A DNA stretch of 64,000 nucleotides from Drosophila pseudoobscura (Eukaryota; Arthropoda; Insecta; Diptera; Drosophilidae): contig NC_046683.1 of the NCBI RefSeq assembly GCF_009870125.1, forward strand, positions 744,001 to 808,000, given 5' to 3'. Of this stretch, positions 1 to 12,093 are shown one piece after another. Positions within the stretch are counted from its first letter, which is position 1; every line of letters begins with the position of its first letter. The translations under genes were made by a program, and so were the position numbers. Under the pieces are notes generated by a model, which ran no database searches, was not told the DNA's origin, and worked only from the letters and a program-made list of their open reading frames with translations.

Positions 1-75
1 CGGACAGCAGCTGGCGAAGATAGCGGTAGAAGGTGCCAATCGTGAGGCTGTCCCTCGGATCTCCTCGGATCCTCC
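1..75 (-). CDS. Possible partial exon running off the left edge (unrecognised)
   Basis: Read on the minus strand, this edge is open and uses codons typical of fly genes, giving a peptide that includes SLTIGTFYRYLRQLLS. The frame stays open further upstream, so the exon's 5' end is not fixed. An AG at the GATCAG near position 75 is one possible acceptor. The rest would lie to the left of the window. I do not recognise the protein. A stretch this short can be open by chance, so this is only a candidate. Confidence 0.25.
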
Positions 76-3000
76 CTTGCTGATCACTTGAATCGGCTCT
101 CGCTTGCAGCAACCTTGCACTCGCGACGCGACGCGACACTGAACAGCACAAAGGAGTCGAAAAGTACGCAAGAAAAAATGTGGGGAGCGAACCTCCAAGA
201 ACGGACACAGAACTCACGGTGCGCGGCGTGTCTCGTGCCTCGTAGCCTTCGTGGAGCACTGAGGCGCCTTCTGTGGCACGCAGCCGGCATCGGGAGCCGC
301 AACATGTTGGCCACACAGCGGCTGCGGCCAACTCACCACAGCCACAGGGCAACATGTTGCCAAAGGACTTGTTGCTATGACCGCCGACCTTTTGGTCCTC
401 TGCTGCTGGCTTCGAACGGGACCGCCGTCGATGTTCTGCTGCAAGGAATGGCCGGATCTTGGCCGCAACTGGCACTTGTCACCTGCAAGACCACCCAGGT
501 CACCCAGGACTACCACACGTCATTCAATTGCAATTCATAGAGTACGAAAGAACGAGTGAACAGGCGGGACAGTTCTTTTGCATACTCTTGTCAGGGTAAA
601 CGACGACTGATTAAGACCGACAATGTTTGGCAATCAGTGGGCTTTGACATTCGCAGCTGAATAATTTGCATGTCCCCCTGGGGAGAGTCTCTTCGTTCTG
701 GTTCTGGCTCTGATTCTGTTTCTGGTTCTGCGTCTGGGTCGCTTCCTTCCGCTCTCCGGCAGAGCATAACATTATCATAATCAGTGCTTGGGGTACCTCG
801 GGGTAGCTTGGGGTAGCTCTCAGAAAGGAAGCAGGCCACATTTGTCAACTTAATTAGCGCACTGCCAACGGAGGAGCTGACTTCCACTCGCTTACACCTT
901 TGCCTCATTATTTAAAGACCGCTTTTCTTTTTGTTTGCCTCCCGACACCTTTCGGCTTTCGCCTTGTCTGGTCCTGGTGGCTTTATAAATCACACAGCAA
1001 CTCGAGGACAGAGCACCCATTAGGTGGAACTGAAGTAGCTTCCGAAGTGAAAGTGAGAGTGGAATTGCGGTGTTACCCCAGCAGCCTCTCTCTCTCGGCC
1101 CTGGCCCCTGGCCCCTGGCTCCCGTCCCCGAAGCCATGTGGCCTCACTGATTTCCATCCGCGTGCAGATGCCAGACTCTGCCACAGAGCCGAAATTTATT
1201 TTGTTTCCCCCAGTAGCCCCAGGAACTATTCCCAGATGAACTCTTGCCTGCTACCCACATATTCGGCAGCCAACTGCACACTTCACTTCTGTTTCTCGGA
1301 GCTACTCTTACACTATGTGATTGTGATTCACGGTTCACAATTCCCGGTAACTTTTTGAGTTGGTAGGAGCAGCCCACTTGCTGAATCTTATGAGAAGTTA
1401 ACTCCGGGGGCCGTACATAAATGGGTTCATTCCGTTCCGTGATCATTACTGTGTAAGAGCCTCCGGCTCGCCGAAGTTCTGGGATGCTTTTGGTGTTTCT
1501 TTATTTTTTGTTGTTGTATATTTGCCTAAATTGATTAATTCAATTTGACTCTTGCGGGGCCGCGAAAGACAAACTTTGCTGGGAATATAAATAATGCCAC
1601 AGCATTAATTAAACTTGCCAGAATCGGCCCGGGCCAGAGCCCCTGGCCGAGAACATTTGGTTTGGGTTGCTTTCGCCTGGTTTGGGTTCGAGTTTGAGCT
1701 TGGGTTGGCTGTTCACGGTCTCCATTTATTTATTTATCTTGGACTTTAATTAATTTTAATTATTGTATTTGCATTTGTTATGGCTTGATGCTCACGATGC
1801 TCCAGCAGCAGTATCAGCATGGCTTTTGTTGTTTTAAACTTTATGGAGTAATTCCCGGCCATTTCGATTCATTTCCACTTTCCACTTCCCTCAATGTTAA
1901 TGCAATTCAGATTCAGGTAGGTCGAAAATTACACTGCTGTCGCTTAATGGCATCATGCGGACCGGCATAAGATATTCAACGACGCAGACACAGATACAAA
2001 TACTCGCCCGCGCACTCGTACCACTAATAATGAGGAGCATTTGCGAGATACTCCGTGAATGCATAATGAGGACGAGGTTGCGAATGCCATTGAATAATGA
2101 ATTAATCGCCCCCACCCAGCTGCTTGTTCCCGTGATCCGCAGGCATTTATTAACTATGGGTGTCCTGTTTTCGTGTGCCGCCCCCACCGACACTGCACTC
2201 CTGACAGACAGGCTTAGAAAAACACACACAAAAAATAGTTGGCTTTGGCTGAAAGTGAGTGGGAATTTACTCGCCCCATGAGTTTCCGCCCATTCCCCAT
2301 TCGACGACAAAAGTTTTTTGGCTTGGACCAAGCTGAAGTTAAAGCCTAAAGTTTCTCGTCTTTAGACCGTGCCAAGTCTCGTCCTCGTTTCGCCTGACTT
2401 CCACTCAGCAACGTATAAATTGCCGGCACACTGCGATGCAAGGCAACGACAACGGGAGGGGGAGGAGGAGGAGGAGGAGGGACACAGCACACAAGGATGG
2501 GTCATAAAAACTGTAAAGTGTTTTGTACTCGTAATCGCACTCGTACTCGTACTCGTACCCGTACATTTGGCAGCCGACGCTTTAAGCGAGTTCGAGTTGC
2601 GCGAAAACGGGCCCAAAGGCACGCGACCATAATTAGACTAAAAATGGCATTAAAGATGCTGGAGGATTGCTGTCCGGCTGCCGGGATAAAAGCAGTGGGG
2701 GGCCAGCGCTTTTCCGCTACGAGAGCAGGTCCAGACCCAGACCCATCCCTATGTGCGAGTGCGGAAGTGGGCGTCGGTTGGGGCTGCTGTTCGTTGCTTC
2801 TTGTCGGCTTAGGCGTGGCATCTGCGTCTCTATGTCCTTCTGCTTAGCATCACAGTCAGCATTAGAAGTGGACACAGCCAAGTGCAGCTTTCTTAGGGAC
2901 TGTGCGTGTCCCGGACACGGACATAGGCATCGGCATCGGCATGGGCCTGGGTATGGGTAGGCATGGATAGGGCGCAGGATAGGCACTGGAGAGAAGAGAT

Positions 3001-4232
3001 AATTATGGGGAAATGCTTTGGATTTTCCGGACACAAATGGATATTAAATTTTTCCTGCTGGCCCCGGCTAATGGAGTGCCCATCTGTGCCCCGGGACTGT
3101 CGTTGGACCAGTGGAAAAGGTGCGATTCGAAGGTGTGCTGGCCCTCAAAGAGGTTCGGTTTGCCAAGAAGACGAGAAGACCTGAAGGCGAGAGGGCGAGA
3201 AGGCGAGCTGCGTAAATGACTTACCATTTTCCCCATTTTAGCATTTGGCTTTTAAAATAAATATCATTAGGTAGTTAATTTTATATTTGCGCTGTGAAGT
3301 AATTAGGTTTACCGTTAACCGTTTAGGCCGAGTCCCAAGTCAATAGCGGACACGGTGAGTGGACTTCACCTGGATTGTGGCTGCCACAGCTCGCTCTCTG
3401 ATGACTCGGCTCTGCGCTTTCTGGATAAGCTGTGTACCCGCCGCAATCGCAATGGAGGCAATGGGCTGCCTTCCAGACAGAGCATCAGAGCCTAAGCCGC
3501 ACTCGGATTCGGCGGTGGTTCGCTCCCGTTGGGTGGGTTGATGGTTGGGTGGCTAGACACGGAGAGGTTTTTGGTTTATTGACTTGGGCGCCAAATCCTT
3601 TTTGGCTTTCCCTCGAAGTTCCGCGGCGACGCCGAAAACTTTTATTTAACTTTTCCCACTGTTTTTCACTGTTTCTCCACTCCGCCCCCTGGCAATATTT
3701 TACGAGCATTTGCCCTTGCTGCTGCTGCTGCTGCTTCTGATGCTTCTGTTAATGCTGTTGCTCTAAACTCAAATTACGTTGAAATGAGCAATCTTTGAGC
3801 ATCTTTGTTTTCTTCCTTTCATGCTGTTCATTCCCGGGCTCTCATTTGTTTGGAGGCAATGGCGCTAAACACATAAATCGAGTCAGCTCGCAACAATAAA
3901 CCCGGGCCCGGTCCCGAGCGTGGGCACAGCGGAAGAGGCAATCTCCGATCTGCTCGAGGTGAAGCCAATAGGCAACAGCCAACTGGCAACAGACAGCAGC
4001 AACGCACAGAAAAAAGCAACCACTCACTTAGCCAGTTAATTAGCTGAGCTGCCCTGCGATTGATTCGAGCATGGCCAAGGGCTAGCCGAGCAAGTGGCAA
4101 TAGGAATTGTAATGGTAATGCTAAAGGTAAAGGCGATAGGGCAAGGGCGGGTGTGGTGGTGTGCTGTGGTAGTGGCTATGGTCCCAGAATTCCTGGCGGC
4201 TGACCTATGCAAATACCAGGAAGGGCAGACTT

Positions 4233-4268
4233 AGACCCAGACCCAGACCCAGACCCAGACCCAGACCC
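4233..4268. repeat. (AGACCC)6 hexanucleotide array
   Basis: Six nearly perfect AGACCC units stand in non-coding DNA. This is one of the cleanest of many period-6 arrays in the window. Confidence 0.9.
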
Positions 4269-4743
4269 ATGCTCAATTGCCAGAAGGGCCCACTGGCAGC
4301 TAGGAGCAATATTTGGGTAAATAAAAACGTAAACAGCTCACTCAATGATTACACTTTATCCGGATTAGATGGACCACCAGCGTCGAACCAGAGCCAGGGC
4401 CAGGGCCAGGGCCAGGGGCACGTTTAATAATTCAAAACATCTGGCAACTGGTTGGCAACTCCTCAAATATGGATGAGATGGGATCGAATGGAAGAGAAAT
4501 TGTTGAGGAGGCTCCATCGATAGACATTAATTGAGCAATCAGCCAGAAGACCACAAGAATAGGGCGGAGACCAGGAATAAACCTGTTCCATCACTCGTTC
4601 AGTCTGATTTCTGGCTCTGGAATACGGAAATACGAATATAAATTGTTCGGACTCGTACTTGGAATCCTCGTCCTCCTTTGTGGTTGATTTCTGATTGGCC
4701 CCCAACTTCCCCACTGTCTTCTGAAAAAAAGGCCAGATGGCAT

Positions 4744-4759
4744 CAGGTATTAATACCTG
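4744..4759. promoter_or_regulatory. 16-bp palindrome of two opposed CAGGTA motifs
   Basis: CAGGTATTAATACCTG is a perfect palindrome. Each half carries CAGGTA, the core of the Zelda (TAGteam) early-embryo activator site and also an E-box-like Snail/ZEB core. No gene start is evident nearby, so a regulatory role is inference. Confidence 0.3.
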
Positions 4760-6029
4760 CAACATGGCTGCCATTTGTCTCGGGATTTATTTTTGGCCGG
4801 CTTAAGTAAACGTCGGTCCAGCCAGTATGTTTTTCTCTTTAGAATGATTAATATTTGTGCACGCCCCGAATCAGAACAGAACCTTCGGGGGGACAAGAGG
4901 GCGAAAGTCCATTCCGATTCCGATTCTGATTCCGATCGGCTTGTGGGCTTGTGGGCCCAGGACTCGGTTTTAGAGTCCCCTATTGCCCATTTGGCAGGCG
5001 GGGCACGTTTGCCGGCTTACATATACACAGACATGAGCCCCACACCATATACTTGCACACAAAAACACGTCTCACACACACTGACAAAATCACGAGTCCG
5101 ACTGTGTGTTTGTTGGAGAAGCCCTTTAAATCGACGTTGCGCATCCGCCCCGTTTGCCGACACGCATTGAAATCTTTATGAATGGGACGCGACGCTCACT
5201 CGGCCGGCACAGTGAACACGAATGAGTGGACACATACATATGTATGTACAAGTGATGGTGCATCAGCTATCATATACGAGTACAAACATATGCACTTGAT
5301 TTGGCATTCCCTACGGGGATGAATCCACAAGCAAATGAAGACGGATTAGCCACACAAAATCGTCGCTCCCTACCCACTGTGCGTCCATGTGTGATGGGAG
5401 TCATTTGCATTTTGCCTTCATATTTTGGTAAAAAATTACAATGTGGCGACATGTTGCCGAAATAAATCAAAACAAGCCGCTGGTCTCGGTTTTCTCAGCC
5501 TCCCAAGACCTCGTCCCGAGACCTCCACCTACGCCTCCGCCTCCGCCTGCGCTTGGAGCTAAATTATGCGATGCTCTGATTTGTTTCCATTAACTTGAAG
5601 CTTGCCTCGTTCGAGCAAATGTCATAAATTCCGGCTTGAAATTAATGAAAAAGCGAGCAATTTATGCGACCGAAGGCCATGATGAACAGTCACCCAGAAT
5701 ATGGGCGTGTGTGAGTTGCCTAGCTGCTGGATCATGCGGCGCAAAAGACAAAGCCCACTCAAGTGTCACCTGGAGAAATGAAGCCCATCAAAGGCCGTTG
5801 CACCGAATCGACGCCAAAAACAAACAAACGACAGCCATTTAGCATTCAGCCACGAGTATCATCGAAGGATGCGTTGATTTTAATTTTGATTGATGACAAC
5901 GCCACATCGCTATAACTTACCCGGGCTACCAGTTACCCTGTTGCTATAGCTACAAAAAGTGAAGTGCGGCCATGAAGTGCTGAATCGTCTGCAACTCTGG
6001 CAGCTGCAGCCAGCTGTCGCCAGCCTCCG

Positions 6030-6780
6030 CATGTGATCTCATATAAAGATACCCAAAAAATCAAATGAGATTCTTGTCTTTTTTGATCATAAATAATTAT
6101 TATTAAAACAAATAATTATTATCACCCAAGAATAGAATAGATTGTCCTTAGAGAAGTCTTCTATATTGGTATATTTAATACTGCTTTGCGGCTATCCGAA
6201 CTAGAGGAATTTGTTCGGCTGCAAAATAAAAGAGACGGAACGTTGTAAGTCGCGGCAGGGGACTCGGCCCTCCTTTTACACCCGGTACTCAGACAGGATA
6301 CATATGTGAAATCGTATTATTTATATAACTTATAGAATATATTGTAATTGCTAGCAGAACCGATGCATCGCAATGACTGCCGCATGCTGTCTTGTCATGA
6401 GAGATGACAAAACACAGAGAGAAGCCATTTCAGCTTTCTAAATTAATATCTTAATACTGAAAAAATTAAGATATTTTCATTAAATAAAGTGTTTTTGAAA
6501 AATATAGATCTTCAAAAAGGTAGCCAGAACAAATACACGGTTCTTTGACATCTAGAATTTTCATAATATTTTGTCAAAGTTGAACTTTGTTCCAGTGCAT
6601 ACATACATACAAACATACATATGTACCTATTTAAAATACAATATTTTTACTATTTTGGATCAATGAGAAACGTTCAATGGTCAATATCGCCTTAAAAATA
6701 TTTGTATATTTTATATAGAATATAAATACACTTTTAGATACGTCTGTATGTATGTATGTATGTACATATCAGCTGGGAGC
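6030..6780. mobile_element. AT-rich block, probable degenerate transposon-derived DNA
   Basis: This block is clearly richer in A+T than its flanks. Around 6085-6185 it resembles 48590-48700: both have two AATAATTATTAT motifs, then a run like CCAAGAATA, then TATTGGTATATTTAAT. A small perfect hairpin (AATATCTTAAT at 6445-6455, its complement at 6465-6475) lies inside. The text TACACCCGGTACTC near 6278 resembles tails of dispersed Drosophila repeats as I remember them. I infer a decayed DINE-1/INE-1-like or similar element. No ORF survives and no ends are defined. Confidence 0.4.
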
Positions 6781-8546
6781 TGAGCTGTTCTCTTCTCCGC
6801 TAATGCGATTTGTCTGCGTGTTGCAAACGTACTTGTATAACGATTTTAAATCGTTTAACAGTCACCGTTTGCCGCACCTGCCCCGCACAACTGCCTCCGC
6901 TCTCCTTGAAATTGCATTTCAATTTCCTTCTGTGTTGGCACTCGATGGAATTGTTGTTTCCTTTGCTGCTGCTGCTGCTGCTGCTTCTGCTGTTTCTGCT
7001 GTTGCTGGGGCACACAGCACGGGCAGCACGGGCAGCATAGAGAAGCGGCATGCACACACGCCGAGTGTCTAGTTCGAAGAAGACGAAGAAGAAGAAGCCT
7101 GCTGCTGCATCAAATCCAAGTCGCTTCCGGCCTTTGTTTGCGATTCGATTCATAACTTTTTTCCTTCATCTTGGCTAAAAATAAAGTCGTTCGACGGCAA
7201 AAAATCGACAAAGGCCAAGGCAAAGTCGAAGTCAAAGGCGAGGCCAAAGGCGGAGACGGAGACGGAAACGGAACACACGGAACGGAGCTGAAACAAACAA
7301 GAAGTACCCCACTCCTGATGCATGCACCATACATCGTTATCCACGTTATCGTTGTTATTATCCAAATTCGAGGCACACTCTGCATACTCTTACAGAGATC
7401 CAGGGGAAATCGCAAGTATGGATTACAATGGGCTGACAGGCGGAAGAATGGTAGAGCCGTGTCCGCGCACCCACACCCCTTCCCGGTACAAAGCGGAGCG
7501 GAGGGGAGGGCAAACAGAAGGCGCGGAGCCAAGCGCAATATTTGGCAACATTAAATTAATGTATGTACATAAAAAGCGAAATAAAACTTTGACCAAGCCT
7601 CCTCCAAGCCAAGCCAAGGCAAGCCTGTCTCTGGGACCGCCTCCTGCTTGCATATCTCTGGCAGCTCTCTGGCTTATCAATGTTTAAACAGTATGCAGCA
7701 CCGACAACAGGCACAACAGCGACACAACAGCTTCAACAAACGGGAAGAAACTTAAATCTTTTTAAGACCCAATTTTATTATAACTCCGCTTTTTCGTTCT
7801 AGCAGCGGAGCAGCGAACGAACGAGCGAGCACGTGTCGCCAGTGCCTGTCCCATCGCAACGCTCTAGGCAGGGGCTGGTACAGGGGCAGGGCCAGAGGCA
7901 CATTCTGATACGAGCCGCACTCACAATGGCTCACTTCAATGGTGTTTTGCGAGGGTGCCGCTGTGTTTGCCATCACACATCAATATATGCCTCCCCGGCG
8001 CAGTAGGCGCCGCGATTTCTGCCACAGACAAAATTCAGCCTTCGATGGACGGCTCCTCTCTGTGCGATTGTGAACGATTACAGTTGTGGGATGGCACCGC
8101 TACACACCGCCATCTGGTCGGGGGTCGAGGGTCGAGGGTCGGGTCCAACTTGGTACTGGATGCTGTGGGTTTTCTATGCGGCTGGCCTCCCACCCACTTC
8201 CCCGATGAGAGCGATAGCAAGTAAGACAAATCCGCTTTTAATTAATGAGCATTGGACTTTGTGTCCGTTCGTTCGCCTGGCCTCAGAACTAATTAGTGGT
8301 CGCTTTCGCGACCTTTCCGCCCACACACCATCAGCCACCGACCGCACTCTGCCTTTACTAGCAAAACAGGAAATTGAAATTAGAGAATCCTGCCCGAGCC
8401 CGTTCTATTTTTAATGGGCATTTGATTGACTTTGAGCTCGTTTTCCATTGCATTCCTGCATAATACATGCCATGGCCTCCGCCCTCCCAGTTGAAAGGCC
8501 AAGCGGTTTGTGATCTCTGCATTATTTGCTTTCCCACCAGTCTTTA

Positions 8547-8574
8547 CCCCCCCCCCCCCCCCCCCCCCCCCCCC
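8547..8574. repeat. 28-base poly-C run
   Basis: This is an uninterrupted run of C. Its length in the assembly is likely unreliable. Read from the other strand it can look like a polyglycine ORF, which should be ignored. Confidence 0.95.
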
Positions 8575-10159
8575 ACCTTTGCCGCCCCCCTCCTTTGAAG
8601 AGGAGGAGCTATCCACGCATCGCACCATCAGTATCACAATTGCTGCCTTTCAGTGGAGCTGAGACGACAGAAAGGAGTGTAAGCACCGCTTATTGTGACT
8701 TATTAATTGGATCAGTCTGACCCTGATGTATGGAGGACTCTGACCTCCACTTGCTCCCTACTTCCTCTGGGCAGTACGAGTACGAGTACGAGTTCAAGTA
8801 TGTCCATAGACACTGCAGTCGCTGGCATTGGCGGCTTAGTTTCGTGCGTATAATTAAATCTGTAAGCCGCTTATGTGGCTTCCTTCTGTGAAGGTAATTG
8901 GGGGCCAGCCCCTGCCACTTGCACGTGTCGCCCATGTCGCCCCACTCCCTGGGCCACCCACCGTAGGAGCGACACTTGACTCGAAGATGCCGCCAGCGTG
9001 TGATTTCTGATTCCCTTTTTCGGGGCCACCAGGCAGTCACCAGCCAGCCACCGCACCAACGCACAGCCAGCGAAGCTAATTAGATGTTCACTCCCTGCTA
9101 ATTGAAGACGACTCTAGCCCCCTGCCTGTCCTCTCTGCCCTGGCGTGGCAGCCCCAGCATGTGTGTGCGTTTTAGTGGCGACGATTTCTGGGACTCAGGG
9201 AAGCCCATTCGGAGCCGCAATTTGTAAAATTTTAATTAAATTCCTTTTAAAATAATCGCATTCTTCTGGCGGGAAGCCTGTCGTCGAGGTACTGTCTCAA
9301 TAGAAATGACAGTTCAAACTAATACACCCTGCCAGCTGCTGCCCCCCAGCCATTCGTGCTGCTCCCCCGTTCCTTGTCATTGCCGCGGCATTTCTCGTCC
9401 AATTGCGTTTGGGATTTGAATGGCGCCAACGTACTGCACTTATCACCACCACAGCAGAGCACAATATTTCAAGTGCAGCGTAGGTCATGACTGGCGCTCC
9501 GGTCTGCCCAGAATTGGCGTCAGAGGTTTGGTTCAGGTCGGGTCGGGTCGGGCCAGACCACATTACACGTCCACAAAACATTACTCAAATGGCCCCCAAA
9601 TGATAGTTCACTTGAATATATAGTATATTGTAGTATTTCCCAGTAAGTGCTCCTGCAGCTGCCAACTGGGACGGAGGCACGGACGCGGATACTCTCTTTC
9701 CTGCCCCCCTATTAGGCGCCAAGTCGGTCTAAGTCGGTTCACCCCCTACTCTTTGGCTCATTAATCTTGTGTGTGCTCTCATGTAAATGTGGCCAAAGCC
9801 ACGGGAGGAGATGGCAGTACGTCAAACACCAGTACGCCACCCGCTCTCCGTTCCATCTCCCGTTTCTCGTAACCTGTTTGCCTCAAGAGCAAATTTGTAT
9901 GCCCTCATTGGAGCCTTCGTTTCGGGGCGTGATGTCCGACTTAATTGTTCAATGGCTTCATGGCAAAAAAGGACCTTTGGGTTCATTGCGTTGCCTCTGA
10001 GGAGCGCTACCGCCTCGCTTTGGCCCGGTCCCTGGGGTCGTTGCGCGTATGACATCTCTGTTTATGGTTTTTTTGTTGTTGTTCGAGCCAAAAATCTAAA
10101 TACTAAGCAATCACAATTTCTGCCCAATTGGGCCTGCGGTCGGCTTATGTTTCCCTAGT

Positions 10160-10199
10160 GGCAGTGGCATTGGCATTGGCATCGGCATCGGCATCGGCA
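10160..10199. repeat. GGCATY hexanucleotide array
   Basis: About six GGCATT or GGCATC units in tandem, in non-coding DNA. Confidence 0.85.
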
Positions 10200-11639
10200 G
10201 ACCCCTGGGGGCGCCACATGGCCATGGCCGGCACGGTCCTATTTGCGTTCACAGACAGTTTGCTGACCCACGAGCCGTGTCCCCGAATACCGATGTGGAT
10301 GTGAGCGGGAATGTGGATGTGGTTCAGGGACCCTTTGGCCCGTTCGAGCATCTCTGCTTGCATGTGAGAGACTGGGAGGAGAGTGGATACTCAATTTCAA
10401 ATTTCGAAATTGGGCAGCATATTAAATATTTAAGCGTCAAGCCATATAAATGCCAATTTTCAAACATAAATGAACTTTTTGCGATGGCTGCCCACACATC
10501 TGCCATATGGCAAACTGAGGGTGGGAAAAGGATAGAAACTTCGGATTCGGATTCTGTTTGGGCGTGGGCGTTGGCGTGGGCGTGGGTTCTGGTTTTCGGT
10601 TTTCGGTTTTTGTTACGTTTTTCTGTGCGGTTTCTCTGCTCTGCTCTGCTCTGCTCTGGTCTCGCTTTGCAATTCAAATTAATCTCAGAGCGGCTCCTGC
10701 CCGTCCGAGTCAGTACTGGGGTGTGTCTGGACTTGGACATCCCGAGTCTGGCAGTTGGCAGACCATGAGCACCCCAGCATCCCCCTACTGCTGAAATTCT
10801 TAGTGTTTTCACTGTTGCCACTTCAACATATGTATGTACATTTGGACGTGTGTGCTTTGTACCAGGCCTTAACAGCACACAGCAGCCCCTAAGTATGCTA
10901 TGCATCATGTTGAAAGGGAAACAATTCGCATCTGCCTGTCATGCCGCAAATATTTTGCATACACTTAGCATACTCGTTTCTGCCACAAACCTGATAGGCA
11001 GGCCAGGCCAATGGTGCTGTCTCCAGTCTCTCCAAAAGTCAGCCGCTCGCTTCGCTGGACATCTGGGCTGTCCATTTGAGCTCCGATCGGATCGGCATCT
11101 GTCTGCATCGGCATGTCCCAGTCAGAGATCACAAACAAGAGTTATGAGTTTCATAAAGTCAAAGTCGAAAAAAGTGACTGAGGTTGGGTAAAGGCGGCTG
11201 TCAGGCTCGCTGAGAGCCCGTCACTTTTAGGCCGGCTTCGGCCCTTTGTGGTACCGCTTGGGATCTTCTCTTCTTCCCTCTTCTACATTGTGAGACGCGA
11301 TGTCAGCATGTTGTTCCTCCGGCTGCCCCCTTTGAAGTTTGCTCTCCTTCTGGGACATATTGTAGACATTTCCGATATGTCAGTCATGAAGGGTGAGCCC
11401 AAGTGTTGTAGCCTTTTTTCTGCTGAGAGCTGAACAGGAGCACAACAGCTGTTCCACTGTCTCCTCCTTTTCTTCATCTCTGCGGCTCCGGCGAATTTCT
11501 GATAAGTGTTGTGAATTGACACAAATATGACTTGTACTTCTTGTAAAAATTAACTTCTAACCTCTGTCGCACGGGCTGTTAAAAGTTATCAAATATACCG
11601 TTAACAGATATTGAGCAAATTTTCTGGGATTTTTTTTTC

Positions 11640-12093
11640 AGATAGTTCAATATGCTAGACAAATTTTGAGGAAGAAGTTTTAGCAAGAATCACCTTTCAT
11701 CTGGGAGGAAATATTAAAGAAAAGTGTGACTATAAAAATACCAAAAAAGCCGTAAAAAGTGAAGTTTAGAATATTTGAATAGGTTTTCTTCCTAAACTTA
11801 ACTTTTTACGTCTTTTTTGGTTGATTAAATTAGTTGGGTTTCAATCAATTTAGAAAACAATACTTGGAAAAAACTACATATGTACATATATGGAAATGTA
11901 TGCTAAAGTTGTCTTTAATTATTCGATCTCGATGGATATCTGCAAAGAATTGCCCACAATTAAAATAAATATTCAGACGAAATATATTTCCTGACATTTC
12001 ATACACATATTTTATTTATTTTAAAGTGCTTTATATTTAGATTAAATATTTAACGGTATAAAGGGTGGCTTCTTTTTTGTTTCTCTGAGTGTA
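11640..12093. mobile_element. Diverged AT-rich element, copy A
   Basis: This AT-rich stretch aligns by eye with 41569-41995. Shared points, in the same order, are an AGTTCAATATGCT-like start, a GAGGAAGAAGTTTT-like run, TGACTATAAAAATAC (11727-11741), a GATTAAATTAGTTG-like segment, and TTTCTCTGAGTGTA at the right end. It carries a 29-bp hairpin at 11741-11820. There is no ORF of note, so it looks like a non-autonomous or degenerate element. The family is not identified. Confidence 0.5.
11741..11820. repeat. 29-bp inverted repeat (hairpin) inside copy A
   Basis: The left arm at 11741-11769 and the right arm at 11792-11820 pair at 27 of 29 positions around a 22-base loop. The arms begin and end in CCAAAAAAG and CTTTTTTGG. 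It could be a foldback within a transposable element or a hairpin RNA source. Confidence 0.85.

Larger units (their letters stand above)
76..6029. other. Gene-poor intergenic DNA
   Basis: I see no convincing gene here. Open frames of 60-150 codons occur on both strands and overlap one another, as expected by chance. The sequence holds several simple arrays: GGA at 2454-2481, CTCGTA at 2525-2564, GCT at 3717-3735, AGACCC at 4233-4268 and CCAGGG at 4394-4417. It also holds a 16-bp palindrome at 4744-4759. It could be intergenic or a long intron of a gene outside the window. Confidence 0.6.
6781..11569. other. Gene-poor intergenic DNA
   Basis: No gene is supported here. The stretch contains a CTG-rich tract (6965-7006), a 28-base C run (8547-8574), a GGCATY hexamer array (10160-10199), a GGCGTG tract (10560-10586) and CTCTG pentamers (10634-10658). 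Open frames exist on both strands over the same bases and run through the repeats, which argues against coding. Confidence 0.55.

Noticed and set aside
8380-8720. Polyglycine and polyproline frames around 8547-8574
   Set aside because: They are created by the 28-base C run.
10324-10908. 194-codon open frame on the minus strand
   Set aside because: It crosses CTCTG and GGCGTG repeats and has an opposite-strand open frame over the same bases. There is no recognisable motif.
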